Shown here: positions 1-8,673 of the stretch, one piece after another
Position numbering within the stretch: position 1 is the stretch's first letter
Layout: each line of letters opens with the position of its first letter
Assembly (NCBI RefSeq): GCF_022174665.1
Contig: NZ_CP076562.1
Location: forward strand, 2,186,525-2,250,524
DNA: 64,000 nt
Source of the DNA: Eubacterium sp. MSJ-33
GTDB lineage: Bacteria > Bacillota > Clostridia > Lachnospirales > Lachnospiraceae
Direction: 5' to 3'
The notes under the pieces: generated by a model
Database searches by the model: none
What the model was told of the DNA's origin: nothing
Seen by the model: the letters and a program-made list of their open reading frames with translations, nothing else
Made by a program: the position numbers and the translations under genes

Positions 1-1
1 T

Positions 2-556
2 ACTTATCAGATTATGTATCGGACGAGTATGTTATATCAGTCGTATCTTCGTATTATTGACCGGCGCAGACTTGAGATGGAGGAACGTATGGGAGGCGCA
101 ACGGAAGATGCCGATATCGTCAACCTGCATGAGATGGAATCCAACCTGGTGTATTTTGATACATCATTGCGTGCGAATCGGATGGTTGTAGACCGTCTGA
201 CACGGTATAGCGGAATCCGGAAATTCCCGGAAGATCAGGAATTGCTGGATGATGTGATTGTCGAGAATCTGCAGGCGATAGAGATGACGCAGATCTACCG
301 GGATATCTTAAAGGGTACACGGGAGCTGATGTCAACCGTGATCGATAACCGTCTGAACAACATCATGAAGCTGCTGGCTGCGATTACAATCGTCATGTCC
401 ATACCGACGATTATATCGGGATTATATGGTATGAATGTAAATGGCAATGGTATGCCATTTTCAAAGGAGCCATGGGGATTTATGATTATATGTGTGCTTA
501 CGCTTGTCATCTGCATTGTTGTGACAATCGTGCTGCGAAAAAAGAAGATGTTGTGA
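2..556 (+). CDS. CorA-family divalent cation transporter, C-terminal part (5' end outside window)
   Basis: This is the C-terminal part of a CorA/MIT-family Mg2+ or Co2+ channel of the inner membrane. The frame is open back to the first base, so the start lies upstream; the ATG at 14 is internal. A long helical cytoplasmic region is followed by two membrane helices near the C-terminus. The family signature YGMN sits at the end of the first helix (about residue 138 from ATG 14), and a basic tail RKKK follows the second helix. Mg2+ versus Co2+ cannot be told apart from sequence; Co2+ would fit the cobalamin genes further on, but that is only inference. Confidence 0.85.
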   Translation, partial: TYQIMYRTSMLYQSYLRIIDRRRLEMEERMGGATEDADIVNLHEMESNLVYFDTSLRANRMVVDRLTRYSGIRKFPEDQELLDDVIVENLQAIEMTQIYRDILKGTRELMSTVIDNRLNNIMKLLAAITIVMSIPTIISGLYGMNVNGNGMPFSKEPWGFMIICVLTLVICIVVTIVLRKKKML

Positions 557-623
557 TAGATCCTGTTTGCAGGCAGACACAGAATTATGCAGGATGGCAT
601 GGGGAGATAAGGGTTGAGATAGA

Positions 624-1358
624 TTGAAAAATTTGAGATTTAAATTCGTTGTTGCAACGAGTCCGTTGTTCGTTGCCACGCATATTCCGCGTGCGAATTA
701 TATGATAAAACACAAAGAAAAATACACCGAACAGCAACGGTATGCATTTGCGATGAAAATCGAGAATCATATGCGCAGACGTGCCCGTACGAAAACCGAT
801 GTATATGGCAGGGAGAATCTGCCACAGGATGGCGGTTATATCATGTATGCGAACCATCAGGGCAAATACGATGCACTTGGGATCATGCTGGCACATCCAA
901 AGCCGTGTGCGATGTTGTGGGAAGAGAAATCCGCAGACCGTCTGGTTGCAAGACAGGTATGTGGTCTGGTGGAGGGAACCACGATATCGTTTGAGGATCC
1001 GAAGCAGCAGATCGGAGCGTTGAAGACGATTGCCGAGCGCGTGAAGGCGGGGAAACCGTATTTGATTTTCCCGGAGGGCGGGTATACCGATAATAAAAAT
1101 GAGTTACAGGAATTTAAGTCCGGGTGTTTTGCGTGTTCATTAAAATCAAAGACTCCGATCGTACCGGTTGTGATTTACGATTCGTGGCGGTCAATGGATA
1201 CAAACACCTTCGGTAAGGTCCGGACACAGGTGCATTTTCTCCCACAGATTCCTTATGAGGAATATGGGAAGCTGCGGAAGCCGGATGTATGTGAGTTGGT
1301 GAAGATGAGGATACAGGAGAAGCTGGATGAATTAAAGGAAGCAGATCCGAGGAGATGA
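624..1358 (+). CDS. lysophospholipid acyltransferase (PlsC-like)
   Basis: Probable 1-acyl-glycerol-3-phosphate acyltransferase family member acting at the membrane in phospholipid synthesis. The catalytic HX4D motif is present as NHQGKYD (His78, Asp83), and a FPEGG block near residue 150 binds the glycerol phosphate. Length (244 aa) is normal for the family. The start used is TTG at 624; an ATG at 702 (residue 27) is a possible alternative because the ribosome binding site before the TTG is weak. The stop overlaps the start of the next gene (ATGA), so acyltransferase and lipase are translationally coupled. Confidence 0.8.
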   Translation: MKNLRFKFVVATSPLFVATHIPRANYMIKHKEKYTEQQRYAFAMKIENHMRRRARTKTDVYGRENLPQDGGYIMYANHQGKYDALGIMLAHPKPCAMLWEEKSADRLVARQVCGLVEGTTISFEDPKQQIGALKTIAERVKAGKPYLIFPEGGYTDNKNELQEFKSGCFACSLKSKTPIVPVVIYDSWRSMDTNTFGKVRTQVHFLPQIPYEEYGKLRKPDVCELVKMRIQEKLDELKEADPRR

Positions 1359-2212
1359 AAAACGTGAAGACAGGTATTGTATTAGAGGGCGGTGCGTTCC
1401 GTGGGCTTTTTACTGCAGGAGCATTGGACTGCCTGATGGATAATCAGATAGTATTTGATTATGTGGTAGGAGTATCTGCCGGCGCTGGAAACGCAGTTAA
1501 TTATCTGGCAGGACAAAAAGGCCGTACCAAATGGACAATCACCGCAAGCGGTGAAAATGCATATTATGGCGTCAAACAGATGCGCAAAAGCAAAAAGATG
1601 CTTGATTTAGACCGTATGGTGATGGAGTTTTCGCACAAGCAGTACCCATTTGATTTTGAGAAATTCCTTGCGTCACCATCGGAAGTAGAACTCGTGGTGA
1701 CAAACTGTGAGACCGGAAAAGCGGAATATATCGCGAAGACAGACGATGAGAAGCGTATGCTGACAGCAGTGAAGGCATCGTGTTCGGTTCCGGTACTGTG
1801 TAATCCGGTCGAGTTAGATGGGTTTCACTATATGGATGGAAGTCTGGCAGATTCGATTCCGGTGAAGCGGGCATTTACGGTTGGATGCGACCGGGTAGTC
1901 TGTATACTGACCAGAAAACCGGAAGAAGCACCGACAAACTATGGGAAGATTCGTGTACTGATGCGGACATATAAGAAGAAGTATCCGGCGTTCTATGATA
2001 CACTGATGCGCAGGAGAGAGATGTACGCGAAGCAGTTAGACCGGATTGACCGCTACGAGAAGGAAGGAAAGCTTCTGGTGCTTCGTCCGGAGTTAGACAG
2101 TATCAGCAAGTTCGAACAGGATAAAGAAAAGCAGGAAGCATTCTATCAGAACGGTTACGGTCAGATGGAAGCAAATCTTCAGAAGCTGCAGGAATTCATG
2201 CAGGGAAAGTAA
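1355..2212 (+). CDS. patatin-like phospholipase
   Basis: Patatin-fold lipid acyl hydrolase (RssA/YjjU-like). The oxyanion-hole block GGAFRG is at residues 12-17, the nucleophile elbow GVSAG at 39-43 (Ser41), and the second member of the Ser-Asp dyad in DGS at 161-163. It has no signal peptide, so it is probably cytoplasmic and membrane-associated. It overlaps plsC by 4 bp and is followed by a terminator, making a two-gene lipid-remodelling unit. The substrate cannot be read from the sequence. Confidence 0.85.
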   Translation: MKNVKTGIVLEGGAFRGLFTAGALDCLMDNQIVFDYVVGVSAGAGNAVNYLAGQKGRTKWTITASGENAYYGVKQMRKSKKMLDLDRMVMEFSHKQYPFDFEKFLASPSEVELVVTNCETGKAEYIAKTDDEKRMLTAVKASCSVPVLCNPVELDGFHYMDGSLADSIPVKRAFTVGCDRVVCILTRKPEEAPTNYGKIRVLMRTYKKKYPAFYDTLMRRREMYAKQLDRIDRYEKEGKLLVLRPELDSISKFEQDKEKQEAFYQNGYGQMEANLQKLQEFMQGK

Positions 2213-2227
2213 TTGAATATGAATATA

Positions 2228-2256
2228 AAAAGTGTACGACGGCGTACACTTTTTTA
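2228..2256. terminator. bidirectional rho-independent terminator
   Basis: Perfect 11-bp stem AAAAGTGTACG/CGTACACTTTT with loop ACGG. It is T-rich on the plus strand and A-rich on the other side, so it can end both the lipase operon and the convergent asparaginase gene. Confidence 0.85.
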
Positions 2257-2327
2257 TTAGGTAAATTTGGATATATCATATATGAGGCTTGTATCTGGCA
2301 TGTGAATGGTATGACATGTCTGCACGT

Positions 2328-3371
2328 TCATTCGTCGTTCCGGCTGTATCTGTACCACAGGTACATATACGCGACAATCGGACTGTATTCCGGGAGTGGG
2401 ATAATCCTGAGAGACTCATAAACTGCCTTGCTGTCATAATCCGTGGATTCTGCGGAAATTCCGGTCAGATAGATCGGGATTTTTTTGTGCGCAGCCTGTT
2501 CGGCGAGTGCAAGCAGGGATGGAGATTTGGTATTAATCGTACCAGAATGGTAGGCACGGATTAACACTGCGCGTGCGCCGTCCGGCAGGTGATACCGGAT
2601 GCCCGGCATAGATTGGAAAAAGCATACAGGACAGGCTGCATTGAAGAAGGCGCCTGATGTGCAAATGTTATCTGGTGCAAAGCAGCCTATAACAGAACAT
2701 TTCCGCAGAACGGGCGCGATTGCCTCTGCATATGCATCATAGGGGCGTTCATACAGACTGTCATCAAACGGACGATGATTGTAGATGCCAAGTGCATTAT
2801 AGATTTTTGGCGAATCCCCTGTGTTGCAGTAAGCGATGCCGACGGCTGTTGGAAGAATCGGGAAGTTCGGGGTATACATAGCCGTTGCTGTATCCGGAGA
2901 AACAGGTGTTTCATTGGAGGTTCCCTGTCCGGAATGCGTATGCTTCCAGTCGTATATGTAATCAACTGCAGCAGTGAAGTTCGTCAGTCCATTTGCGCGT
3001 GGATCATCTAAGATATAATTGCTGGATACAAGCAAAACCGGAATTTTGGCATAGGCAAAGCACATACCAAGTGCGGCAGCGGTAAAAGGAAGCGTATCGG
3101 TTCCGTGTGTGATGATAATGCCGTCTATTTCTCGTGTGAGCTGCTCCCGTACACTGGCAATCAGCAGATTCAAATGCGAACCATTCATATATTCACTTAA
3201 GGTTGTATAAGGTTCCACTGTTATAAAATGCGGAAAATCAGGATTATCTTTAGCTTGTGATTCGTTATACATTTCCAAAAGGCGGTATGGCATTTGTGAA
3301 TCGGTTGATACATAGTTCTGTTGTATCGATGAGCCGATTGTGCCTCCCGTAAAGATTACTGCAATATTCAT
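2328..3371 (-). CDS. L-asparaginase family protein (type I, cytoplasmic)
   Basis: Hydrolyses asparagine to aspartate and ammonia, or a related amide. It has both asparaginase signatures: TGGTIG at residues 8-13 and THGTDT at 88-93. No signal peptide is present, in line with the cytoplasmic AnsA type; 347 aa is close to the usual length. The gene starts 24 bp after the histidine kinase stop on the same strand and may be co-transcribed with the two-component pair, which would be an unusual partnership. Confidence 0.85.
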   Translation of the reverse strand: MNIAVIFTGGTIGSSIQQNYVSTDSQMPYRLLEMYNESQAKDNPDFPHFITVEPYTTLSEYMNGSHLNLLIASVREQLTREIDGIIITHGTDTLPFTAAALGMCFAYAKIPVLLVSSNYILDDPRANGLTNFTAAVDYIYDWKHTHSGQGTSNETPVSPDTATAMYTPNFPILPTAVGIAYCNTGDSPKIYNALGIYNHRPFDDSLYERPYDAYAEAIAPVLRKCSVIGCFAPDNICTSGAFFNAACPVCFFQSMPGIRYHLPDGARAVLIRAYHSGTINTKSPSLLALAEQAAHKKIPIYLTGISAESTDYDSKAVYESLRIIPLPEYSPIVAYMYLWYRYSRNDE

Positions 3372-3395
3372 ATAGCTGCTCCGTTTCTTTGTTTC

Positions 3396-4712
3396 TTATA
3401 GTTTTAACATGATATTTGAGATAAATTCATGATTCTCAGTGTAAAAATTAGAGGAACCCTGATATTTTTCCGTGGTCGCCTGAATCGAAGTCAGGCCAAT
3501 GCCGCTCTTTTTCTCTTTTGTGGATATATATTTTCCGTTTCTCTTATACACTTCGCCTGAAAAACTATTTACCATTGTAACATACAGAAAACCGGGTGTG
3601 TCAAGATCTGCGGACAGGCGGATGAAGCGGGAGCCTGCTTTTGCTTTACGGCAGGCGGTAATGGCATTATCCAGAAGATTGCCGAAGATCAGGCACAGGT
3701 CAATATCCGAAATCGCTATCTCCTTTGGAATAACAACCTGCAGCTTTGTCCGGATGTCATAGCTTCTGGCGATATCCATATAATAATGAATCGTTGCGTT
3801 GACCACGGGGTTTTCGCAATATGTCGCAGGTGCCTGTACATTCGATATCTCGGAAGAATAGTTGGAGATGTATTCCTGTAATTTCTCATACTGGCCGGTC
3901 TGGGAAAGTTCGTTCAATACTGCAATCGTATGCTTGAAATCATGCCGGATACGGCGTGTCTCATCTAGATATGCCTGCATTTTCTCATACTGGTCTGCCT
4001 GAAGCTGGTACATCAGGGCGGTGGAATCTGCTTCAATCTTCCGGGAGGTCGTGACGGCGATGATGTACAACAGGGACTGGAACAACATGAAGAACAGGAA
4101 CAGCACACCTTCGATCACCATTGCAATCTGAAAAACTCTGCCGACCCGAATGTTGTTGTAATCGATCGGGATCATGTAGATGTTGCAGAAGGTGATAACG
4201 GCGGGCATCAGCCATGCGATCCGCCAGAAGGAAGGGGCGTTGAAGTTCTCGAAGAGCCATCGGAATTTCTTGCGCATGGCAAGCAGGAAACCCATTGTGA
4301 CTAGGCTGACTGCGTACTGCAGAATAAGCCCCGGGATGGAGTTGTCGTCGATGTTGGAATCCGGAACAAGCTGTGCGATGACATAGTAGTTCAGGATACA
4401 GCCGAAGGAAAGCGCAGCGGTTGTGCATACAAACATATACAGAAGCTTCAACTTTTCCAGCCGCACCATCAGAAAATATGCAATCAGACAGATGCCGAGC
4501 AGAGGGAAGAAAAAGATATTTGTATAGTGGCTTCCATCAGAATCAAACCATGCAAGCAAAAAACAGACTGCAATCATGCATGGCAGAAGGACAGGATATA
4601 ATCTCCGTTGTGGGACAATCAGCCAATCTGCGACAGGCATGAGACATAAGAAGACTCCGGGAAAAATGACGCCGTATTCTGCCGCCCGGTAACATAGATT
4701 CATAAAATTCAT
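3396..4712 (-). CDS. sensor histidine kinase, GHKL type (AgrC/HPK10-like)
   Basis: Membrane sensor with six or seven hydrophobic segments in the first 220 residues, then a coiled coil and a GHKL ATPase domain. The phospho-accepting region is RHDFKH (about residues 256-261). The ATP-binding site has the N-box NLLDNAI and a G-box GIGLTS. This layout matches AgrC-type kinases that sense peptides and pair with LytTR regulators. Its start overlaps the regulator stop by 4 bp. The ligand is unknown; no small peptide precursor gene was seen next to it. Confidence 0.9.
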   Translation of the reverse strand: MNFMNLCYRAAEYGVIFPGVFLCLMPVADWLIVPQRRLYPVLLPCMIAVCFLLAWFDSDGSHYTNIFFFPLLGICLIAYFLMVRLEKLKLLYMFVCTTAALSFGCILNYYVIAQLVPDSNIDDNSIPGLILQYAVSLVTMGFLLAMRKKFRWLFENFNAPSFWRIAWLMPAVITFCNIYMIPIDYNNIRVGRVFQIAMVIEGVLFLFFMLFQSLLYIIAVTTSRKIEADSTALMYQLQADQYEKMQAYLDETRRIRHDFKHTIAVLNELSQTGQYEKLQEYISNYSSEISNVQAPATYCENPVVNATIHYYMDIARSYDIRTKLQVVIPKEIAISDIDLCLIFGNLLDNAITACRKAKAGSRFIRLSADLDTPGFLYVTMVNSFSGEVYKRNGKYISTKEKKSGIGLTSIQATTEKYQGSSNFYTENHEFISNIMLKL

Positions 4713-5452
4713 GCAATCCCTCCTTTGGTCAAAGCTTTTGTGCGACGATCAAATTGATGTGAAATATATGCCTGTGAGATAGCGGATGCATTCTTCCTGT
4801 GAATTGTAAAAATCGTTCCATCCGACATCGTACAAGTAGTGCCCTGCATTTGCAGTACATAATCCAGATTCACCAACACACCCCGATTGATCGTCAGGAA
4901 ACGGGAATCTTTTGTGAGAATTGATTCTGCTTCCCGAAAAGGCATACGGCAACGGAGTACCTCGTGTCCATGAATCATGAGGTAGTTAGAGGCGGATGTC
5001 ATATATTGGATATCGGAATATAAGACCGGAACGGTGTTGCGGTCGATAGAAAGCAAGAATGTCTGTGTGTCCGTATCGGGTTCCTGTGTAACAGACAGTT
5101 CATCAAAAAGTCGTGAAATCATGTCTTGGGTCACCGGTTTTTCAAGGTAGTCAAAGGCGTGCACACGAAAGGCATCCGCGCGATGTTCCGGGCTGCTTGT
5201 CAGGAAGATGATTGGTGTGTGTGGAGTTATCTGACGAAATGCCGCAGCCATATCAATGCCGGTTCCATCCTGCAGATAGATGTCGAAAATTACAAATGAA
5301 TAGGAAATCTGTGAGCAGGTGGCAAGAAATTCGGCGCAGGAGGTATAGCAGTCACAGGAGATGGCTGCATCGTGGATACGGCCATATTCTAATATCGTGT
5401 CATAAAGTGTCTGTAATTCGGTTTGATTATCATCAACGATTGCCAGATGCAT
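4709..5452 (-). CDS. LytTR-family response regulator
   Basis: Receiver domain (residues 1-120) with acidic pocket DDN, phosphoacceptor Asp57 (FDIYLQDG) and Lys105 (YLEKP), followed by a LytTR DNA-binding domain (about 140-240). It is the first gene of the kinase operon and is divergent from the surface protein gene at 5682. Direct repeats upstream of that gene, at a pitch of about two helical turns, are the kind of site LytTR proteins bind. The surface protein is therefore a likely target. Confidence 0.92.
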   Translation of the reverse strand: MHLAIVDDNQTELQTLYDTILEYGRIHDAAISCDCYTSCAEFLATCSQISYSFVIFDIYLQDGTGIDMAAAFRQITPHTPIIFLTSSPEHRADAFRVHAFDYLEKPVTQDMISRLFDELSVTQEPDTDTQTFLLSIDRNTVPVLYSDIQYMTSASNYLMIHGHEVLRCRMPFREAESILTKDSRFLTINRGVLVNLDYVLQMQGTTCTMSDGTIFTIHRKNASAISQAYISHQFDRRTKALTKGGIA

Positions 5453-5563
5453 AGTGTTCCTCCCCTACTATCGTTTCTGTTATTGATTCCGGTTTGTTGT
5501 TATAAGTGCAAATTTAAGCATATTTTAGCACAGATTTATACAGGATGCTATGGCATGCAATAA

Positions 5564-5595
5564 CATTTCATCCCAAAAAAGTGCATTTCATCCCA
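5564..5595 (+). promoter_or_regulatory. paired direct repeat, likely LytTR regulator site
   Basis: The 12-mer CATTTCATCCCA occurs exactly twice, at 5564-5575 and 5584-5595, 20 bp apart (start to start). The second copy ends 6 bp before the -35 box of the surface protein promoter. LytTR regulators typically bind two direct repeats about 21 bp apart at this position. The regulator is encoded divergently next door. Confidence 0.7.
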
Positions 5596-5601
5596 GATGG
5601 G

Positions 5602-5630
5602 TTGACGAAACATACAAGGCATGATAAACA
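5602..5630 (+). promoter_or_regulatory. promoter of the surface protein gene
   Basis: TTGACG, 17-bp spacer, TAAACA. The good -35 and poor -10 fit a promoter that needs an activator bound just upstream. Confidence 0.55.
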
Positions 5631-5681
5631 AATAGAATGAAAAAAATGTAAAGAGGATATAAAGAGGAAAGGGAGAGAGGT

Positions 5682-8321
5682 ATGAAGAAGAAAATCACGA
5701 TTGCTCTGGTTATGATATTTGCTGTGCTGGCATACATCACATGCGCTTCACAGGTATTGGATGCAAATGCAGAGGGTATGTCTGTAACCATGGGAGGAAA
5801 AACGCTTGAAACCGGATACTATTGGTATGTGGGGAATCAGCTGCAGGATGTTTCACAGACTGCACCCGATGCTACGGTTATACCAGATTATATACACTAT
5901 GATGCTTCGACGGGAATCATGACGGTGTATGGAAATTTTTATACTGAAGATATGTCAGGGATTCGGATTGACGGTGGCACACTTATTCTGAGTGGTGCAG
6001 GAGATCTGACAATTGTTTCGAATGTCGATGGAACTGCGGCGATTACAGGTGCTAATGGTGCAGGAATCAGAACTGAGGGCTTTTCCGGCGAAATCAATAT
6101 TGGCACAACGGGGAATGCTAGCGCGATTTACGGATTAACAACGGTAGCTCTTGAGACAACTTCTGCCAACGGAATAGTGATTATGACAAGTCAATTATCC
6201 GGTGTATTTATAGATGCGGAAAATGTTTCGTTAAAAGGACCAGACATCACATTTAATTCCCAGACGGCCAGCTTATCAGGTATAATTAGGGCAACGGGAG
6301 ATATCAGCCTTGTGAGTGATGAAGATATTAGTATAGTTAATGACTGTTCCGGTGCAATGTTTACGGGCAGTAATGTAACACTCGAGAGCACAGCCGGGGA
6401 AATTAACCTAAAAAATACGACGTCAGGTATTGCAACCGGTAATCTGACGATGAGTGCAGCGGGAAATATTAATATTGAAGCAAAGGATGCTGTTGCAAAT
6501 GGGAATTTGAATATTACTAAAGGGTGGGATGTTGATATTATATCGAATCATGCTGTGACAGTCGGGGGAAATATAAGCATCAATCATGTAATGTATACGG
6601 AAATTCAATCTGGAACAAATTCTGTATGTGGTGGCGATGCGACAATTTACAGCGGAAAGAATATGCAGCTTACAGGAAACGGAGATTATCCGGTCGTAGC
6701 AGGTGCATTAACCGTGAATCCGGATGCGGAGGCAAATATAGTATTACGGATAAACAGTGGCTCGGAGAAGTATTCGTCGCCGTTTGTGGGGACATATCCT
6801 GCTGAGGGGATGGTAAGATTTATGGAGTCTGATAGTTCACAAGCAAATATTTTTGCGGTGTTCACCTATATAGATGGCGTGAAATATGATATGAATTCAT
6901 TGACTTGTGAGCATCCGTTCGTTTATTATGGTGGTACATGCATGATATGTGCAGAACCAAATGTACCAATTGCGAAGCTTACGAAAAGTAATGGTAGTGA
7001 AGTAGACTATACATCCTTACCAGCCGCAGTTACCGCTGCGGAAAACGGTGAAACCGTGACGCTGCTGCATAATTGTGATGCAAGAGTAATAACATTGAAT
7101 CATTATACCGAGTTATCCAATAAAAAAATAATCATTGATCTGGGTGGACACAAACTGCAGATACAAGAGATTGATACAGAATGTGCACTTACGATACAGA
7201 ACGGAACCTTTTACGGAAGTATTAATCATGGAGCAAATGATGGTAAACTCCGTTTGAAGAATCTGAAAGGGGAAATTAAGGATTTACAGTGGATGCCTAA
7301 GGAGGGGGTATGGCTTGAGAATAGCCAGTTAAGCACATCCGGAAATCAGTTTTTTGTTGAAAAATTAAGCCTAGATGAGAACTCTGTGCTGAGCATCAAA
7401 AATACAGGAATTACCAATTACGGAACTGTGCGCTTTAGTAATGTAGAAGATGCGCTTGGTGGAATTAAGGAATTTTTGCCTTATGGATATCAGCTCGCAC
7501 AAAAAAAACCATCTCCGAATGCCGCGGATACCTATAATACAGTTGTGGATGAAAATGGAGAGCTTGCAATGAATATATTGCTCAAGTACAAGCGGCTGAC
7601 CGATCCGGAAGCTGTGATTACAGTGGATACATCTTCGGTTGTATATGATGGAACGAGCAAGGTGCCTGCTGTGACTGTAAGCTATGATGGTGTAGTGCTT
7701 GCGGCCAATAGAAATTATAGAGTAACGTATAATAACAACGTGAATGTTGGAACTGCCACGATACATATTGAGGGAATCGGAGTATATCATGACAGTGTGG
7801 ATAAGACCTTTGTGATAGGTAAGGCAAATCAGGCGGCACCGACCGGACTGGTACCGACCGCTGAAACAATTGATGGAAAGAATGATGGAAAAATCGCAAA
7901 TCTTTCATTGAAGATGGAATACAGCGTGGATAATCGCACATGGATTGACGCGAATACGGAGGTATTGACAAATCTTCCGGATGGAGATTACTATGTGCGC
8001 TTCAAGGAGACAGCAAATTACTATGCATCGCCATCTACCAAGGTAGTTGTTGCAAAGGGTGCGACGCCATCCACAACAGGCGAACAGACAACGACAGAAA
8101 ATCAGACGACAGGTGAGCAGGCAACCACACAGCAGACATTCGTGGAACAGCCGGATGGAGCAACTACACAGGCAGGTGCCCCGAAGACAACAGAGACAAG
8201 CAAGAAAACGGATAAAACGGTTTCCACCGGAGATGCATATCCGATAGCGATTATGATTACGCTTATGCTTGGCGCAGGTGTCGGTATCACGGGTATGATC
8301 CGAAGAAGAAAAGAAAAATAG
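5682..8321 (+). CDS. large secreted, wall-anchored surface protein
   Basis: Exported protein of 879 aa. The first 30 residues form a signal peptide (MKKK, hydrophobic core, cut near DANA). Residues about 90-380 are short beta-rich repeats such as GNLTMSAAGNINI and GDISLVSDEDISI, suggesting a beta-helix. A Cys-containing segment (CEHP...CMICAEP) sits near 405-425. Around 650-700 there is a Firmicute surface-domain motif (VVYDGTSKVPAVTVSYDG). A Thr/Gln-rich linker leads to a cell-wall sorting-like tail: VSTGD, a hydrophobic helix, then RRRKEK. The sorting motif is the clostridial TGD form, not LPXTG. Role unknown; adhesion is possible. Start ATG at 5682 after GGGAGAGAGG. Confidence 0.75.
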   Translation: MKKKITIALVMIFAVLAYITCASQVLDANAEGMSVTMGGKTLETGYYWYVGNQLQDVSQTAPDATVIPDYIHYDASTGIMTVYGNFYTEDMSGIRIDGGTLILSGAGDLTIVSNVDGTAAITGANGAGIRTEGFSGEINIGTTGNASAIYGLTTVALETTSANGIVIMTSQLSGVFIDAENVSLKGPDITFNSQTASLSGIIRATGDISLVSDEDISIVNDCSGAMFTGSNVTLESTAGEINLKNTTSGIATGNLTMSAAGNINIEAKDAVANGNLNITKGWDVDIISNHAVTVGGNISINHVMYTEIQSGTNSVCGGDATIYSGKNMQLTGNGDYPVVAGALTVNPDAEANIVLRINSGSEKYSSPFVGTYPAEGMVRFMESDSSQANIFAVFTYIDGVKYDMNSLTCEHPFVYYGGTCMICAEPNVPIAKLTKSNGSEVDYTSLPAAVTAAENGETVTLLHNCDARVITLNHYTELSNKKIIIDLGGHKLQIQEIDTECALTIQNGTFYGSINHGANDGKLRLKNLKGEIKDLQWMPKEGVWLENSQLSTSGNQFFVEKLSLDENSVLSIKNTGITNYGTVRFSNVEDALGGIKEFLPYGYQLAQKKPSPNAADTYNTVVDENGELAMNILLKYKRLTDPEAVITVDTSSVVYDGTSKVPAVTVSYDGVVLAANRNYRVTYNNNVNVGTATIHIEGIGVYHDSVDKTFVIGKANQAAPTGLVPTAETIDGKNDGKIANLSLKMEYSVDNRTWIDANTEVLTNLPDGDYYVRFKETANYYASPSTKVVVAKGATPSTTGEQTTTENQTTGEQATTQQTFVEQPDGATTQAGAPKTTETSKKTDKTVSTGDAYPIAIMITLMLGAGVGITGMIRRRKEK

Positions 8322-8342
8322 TTAATTGTGTAATTCACATGG

Positions 8343-8371
8343 GAGCAGGATGAAAGTCCTGCTCTTTTTTT
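8343..8371 (+). terminator. rho-independent terminator
   Basis: Stem GAGCAGGA/TCCTGCTC, loop TGAAAG, followed by seven T. It ends the surface protein transcript. Confidence 0.85.
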
Positions 8372-8397
8372 GGAAGTAAATCATGTGGTATAGTGAA

Positions 8398-8623
8398 GTG
8401 GGCACGAAATAAAATATAAGGCCGGAAAAACCCATGCGGTGGGTGTAGGAGAAAGAAAGTAAGCAGAAAAACCCAGATTGGAAACGCGAGGTGGAGAAAT
8501 GTGGCGGGGAGTGGGCGCGGAAGAGAATATAAGACCGGAAAAACCCATGCGGTGGGTGTAGGAGAAAGAAAGTAAGCAGAAAAAACCAGATTGGAAATAG
8601 AGGTGCATAGCGGGAACGGAAAT
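8398..8623. repeat. 113-bp repeat array 1 (two units)
   Basis: Two tandem units start at 8398 and 8511, so the period is 113 bp. A core of about 50 bp is identical between them. Each unit contains two AAAAACCCA-type boxes 41 bp apart (start to start; the second box of unit 2 is altered), and the first box can fold into a small hairpin ACCCA-TGCGG-TGGGT. The same unit length and box spacing occur in array 2 (11851-12505), so they belong to one repeat family. This stretch between 8322 and 8673 holds no gene that I can support, and I see no cobalamin riboswitch in it. Confidence 0.85.
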
Positions 8624-8673
8624 AAATTTACAATTTCCGTATGAAATGGTATAAATAAAGAAGATTTTACAGA

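Noticed and set aside
8322..8673. Cobalamin riboswitch before cbiD
   Set aside because: I looked for the B12-box and its conserved core here and before cobT, cobD, cbiP and cobO, and saw none. A covariance search would be needed to be certain.
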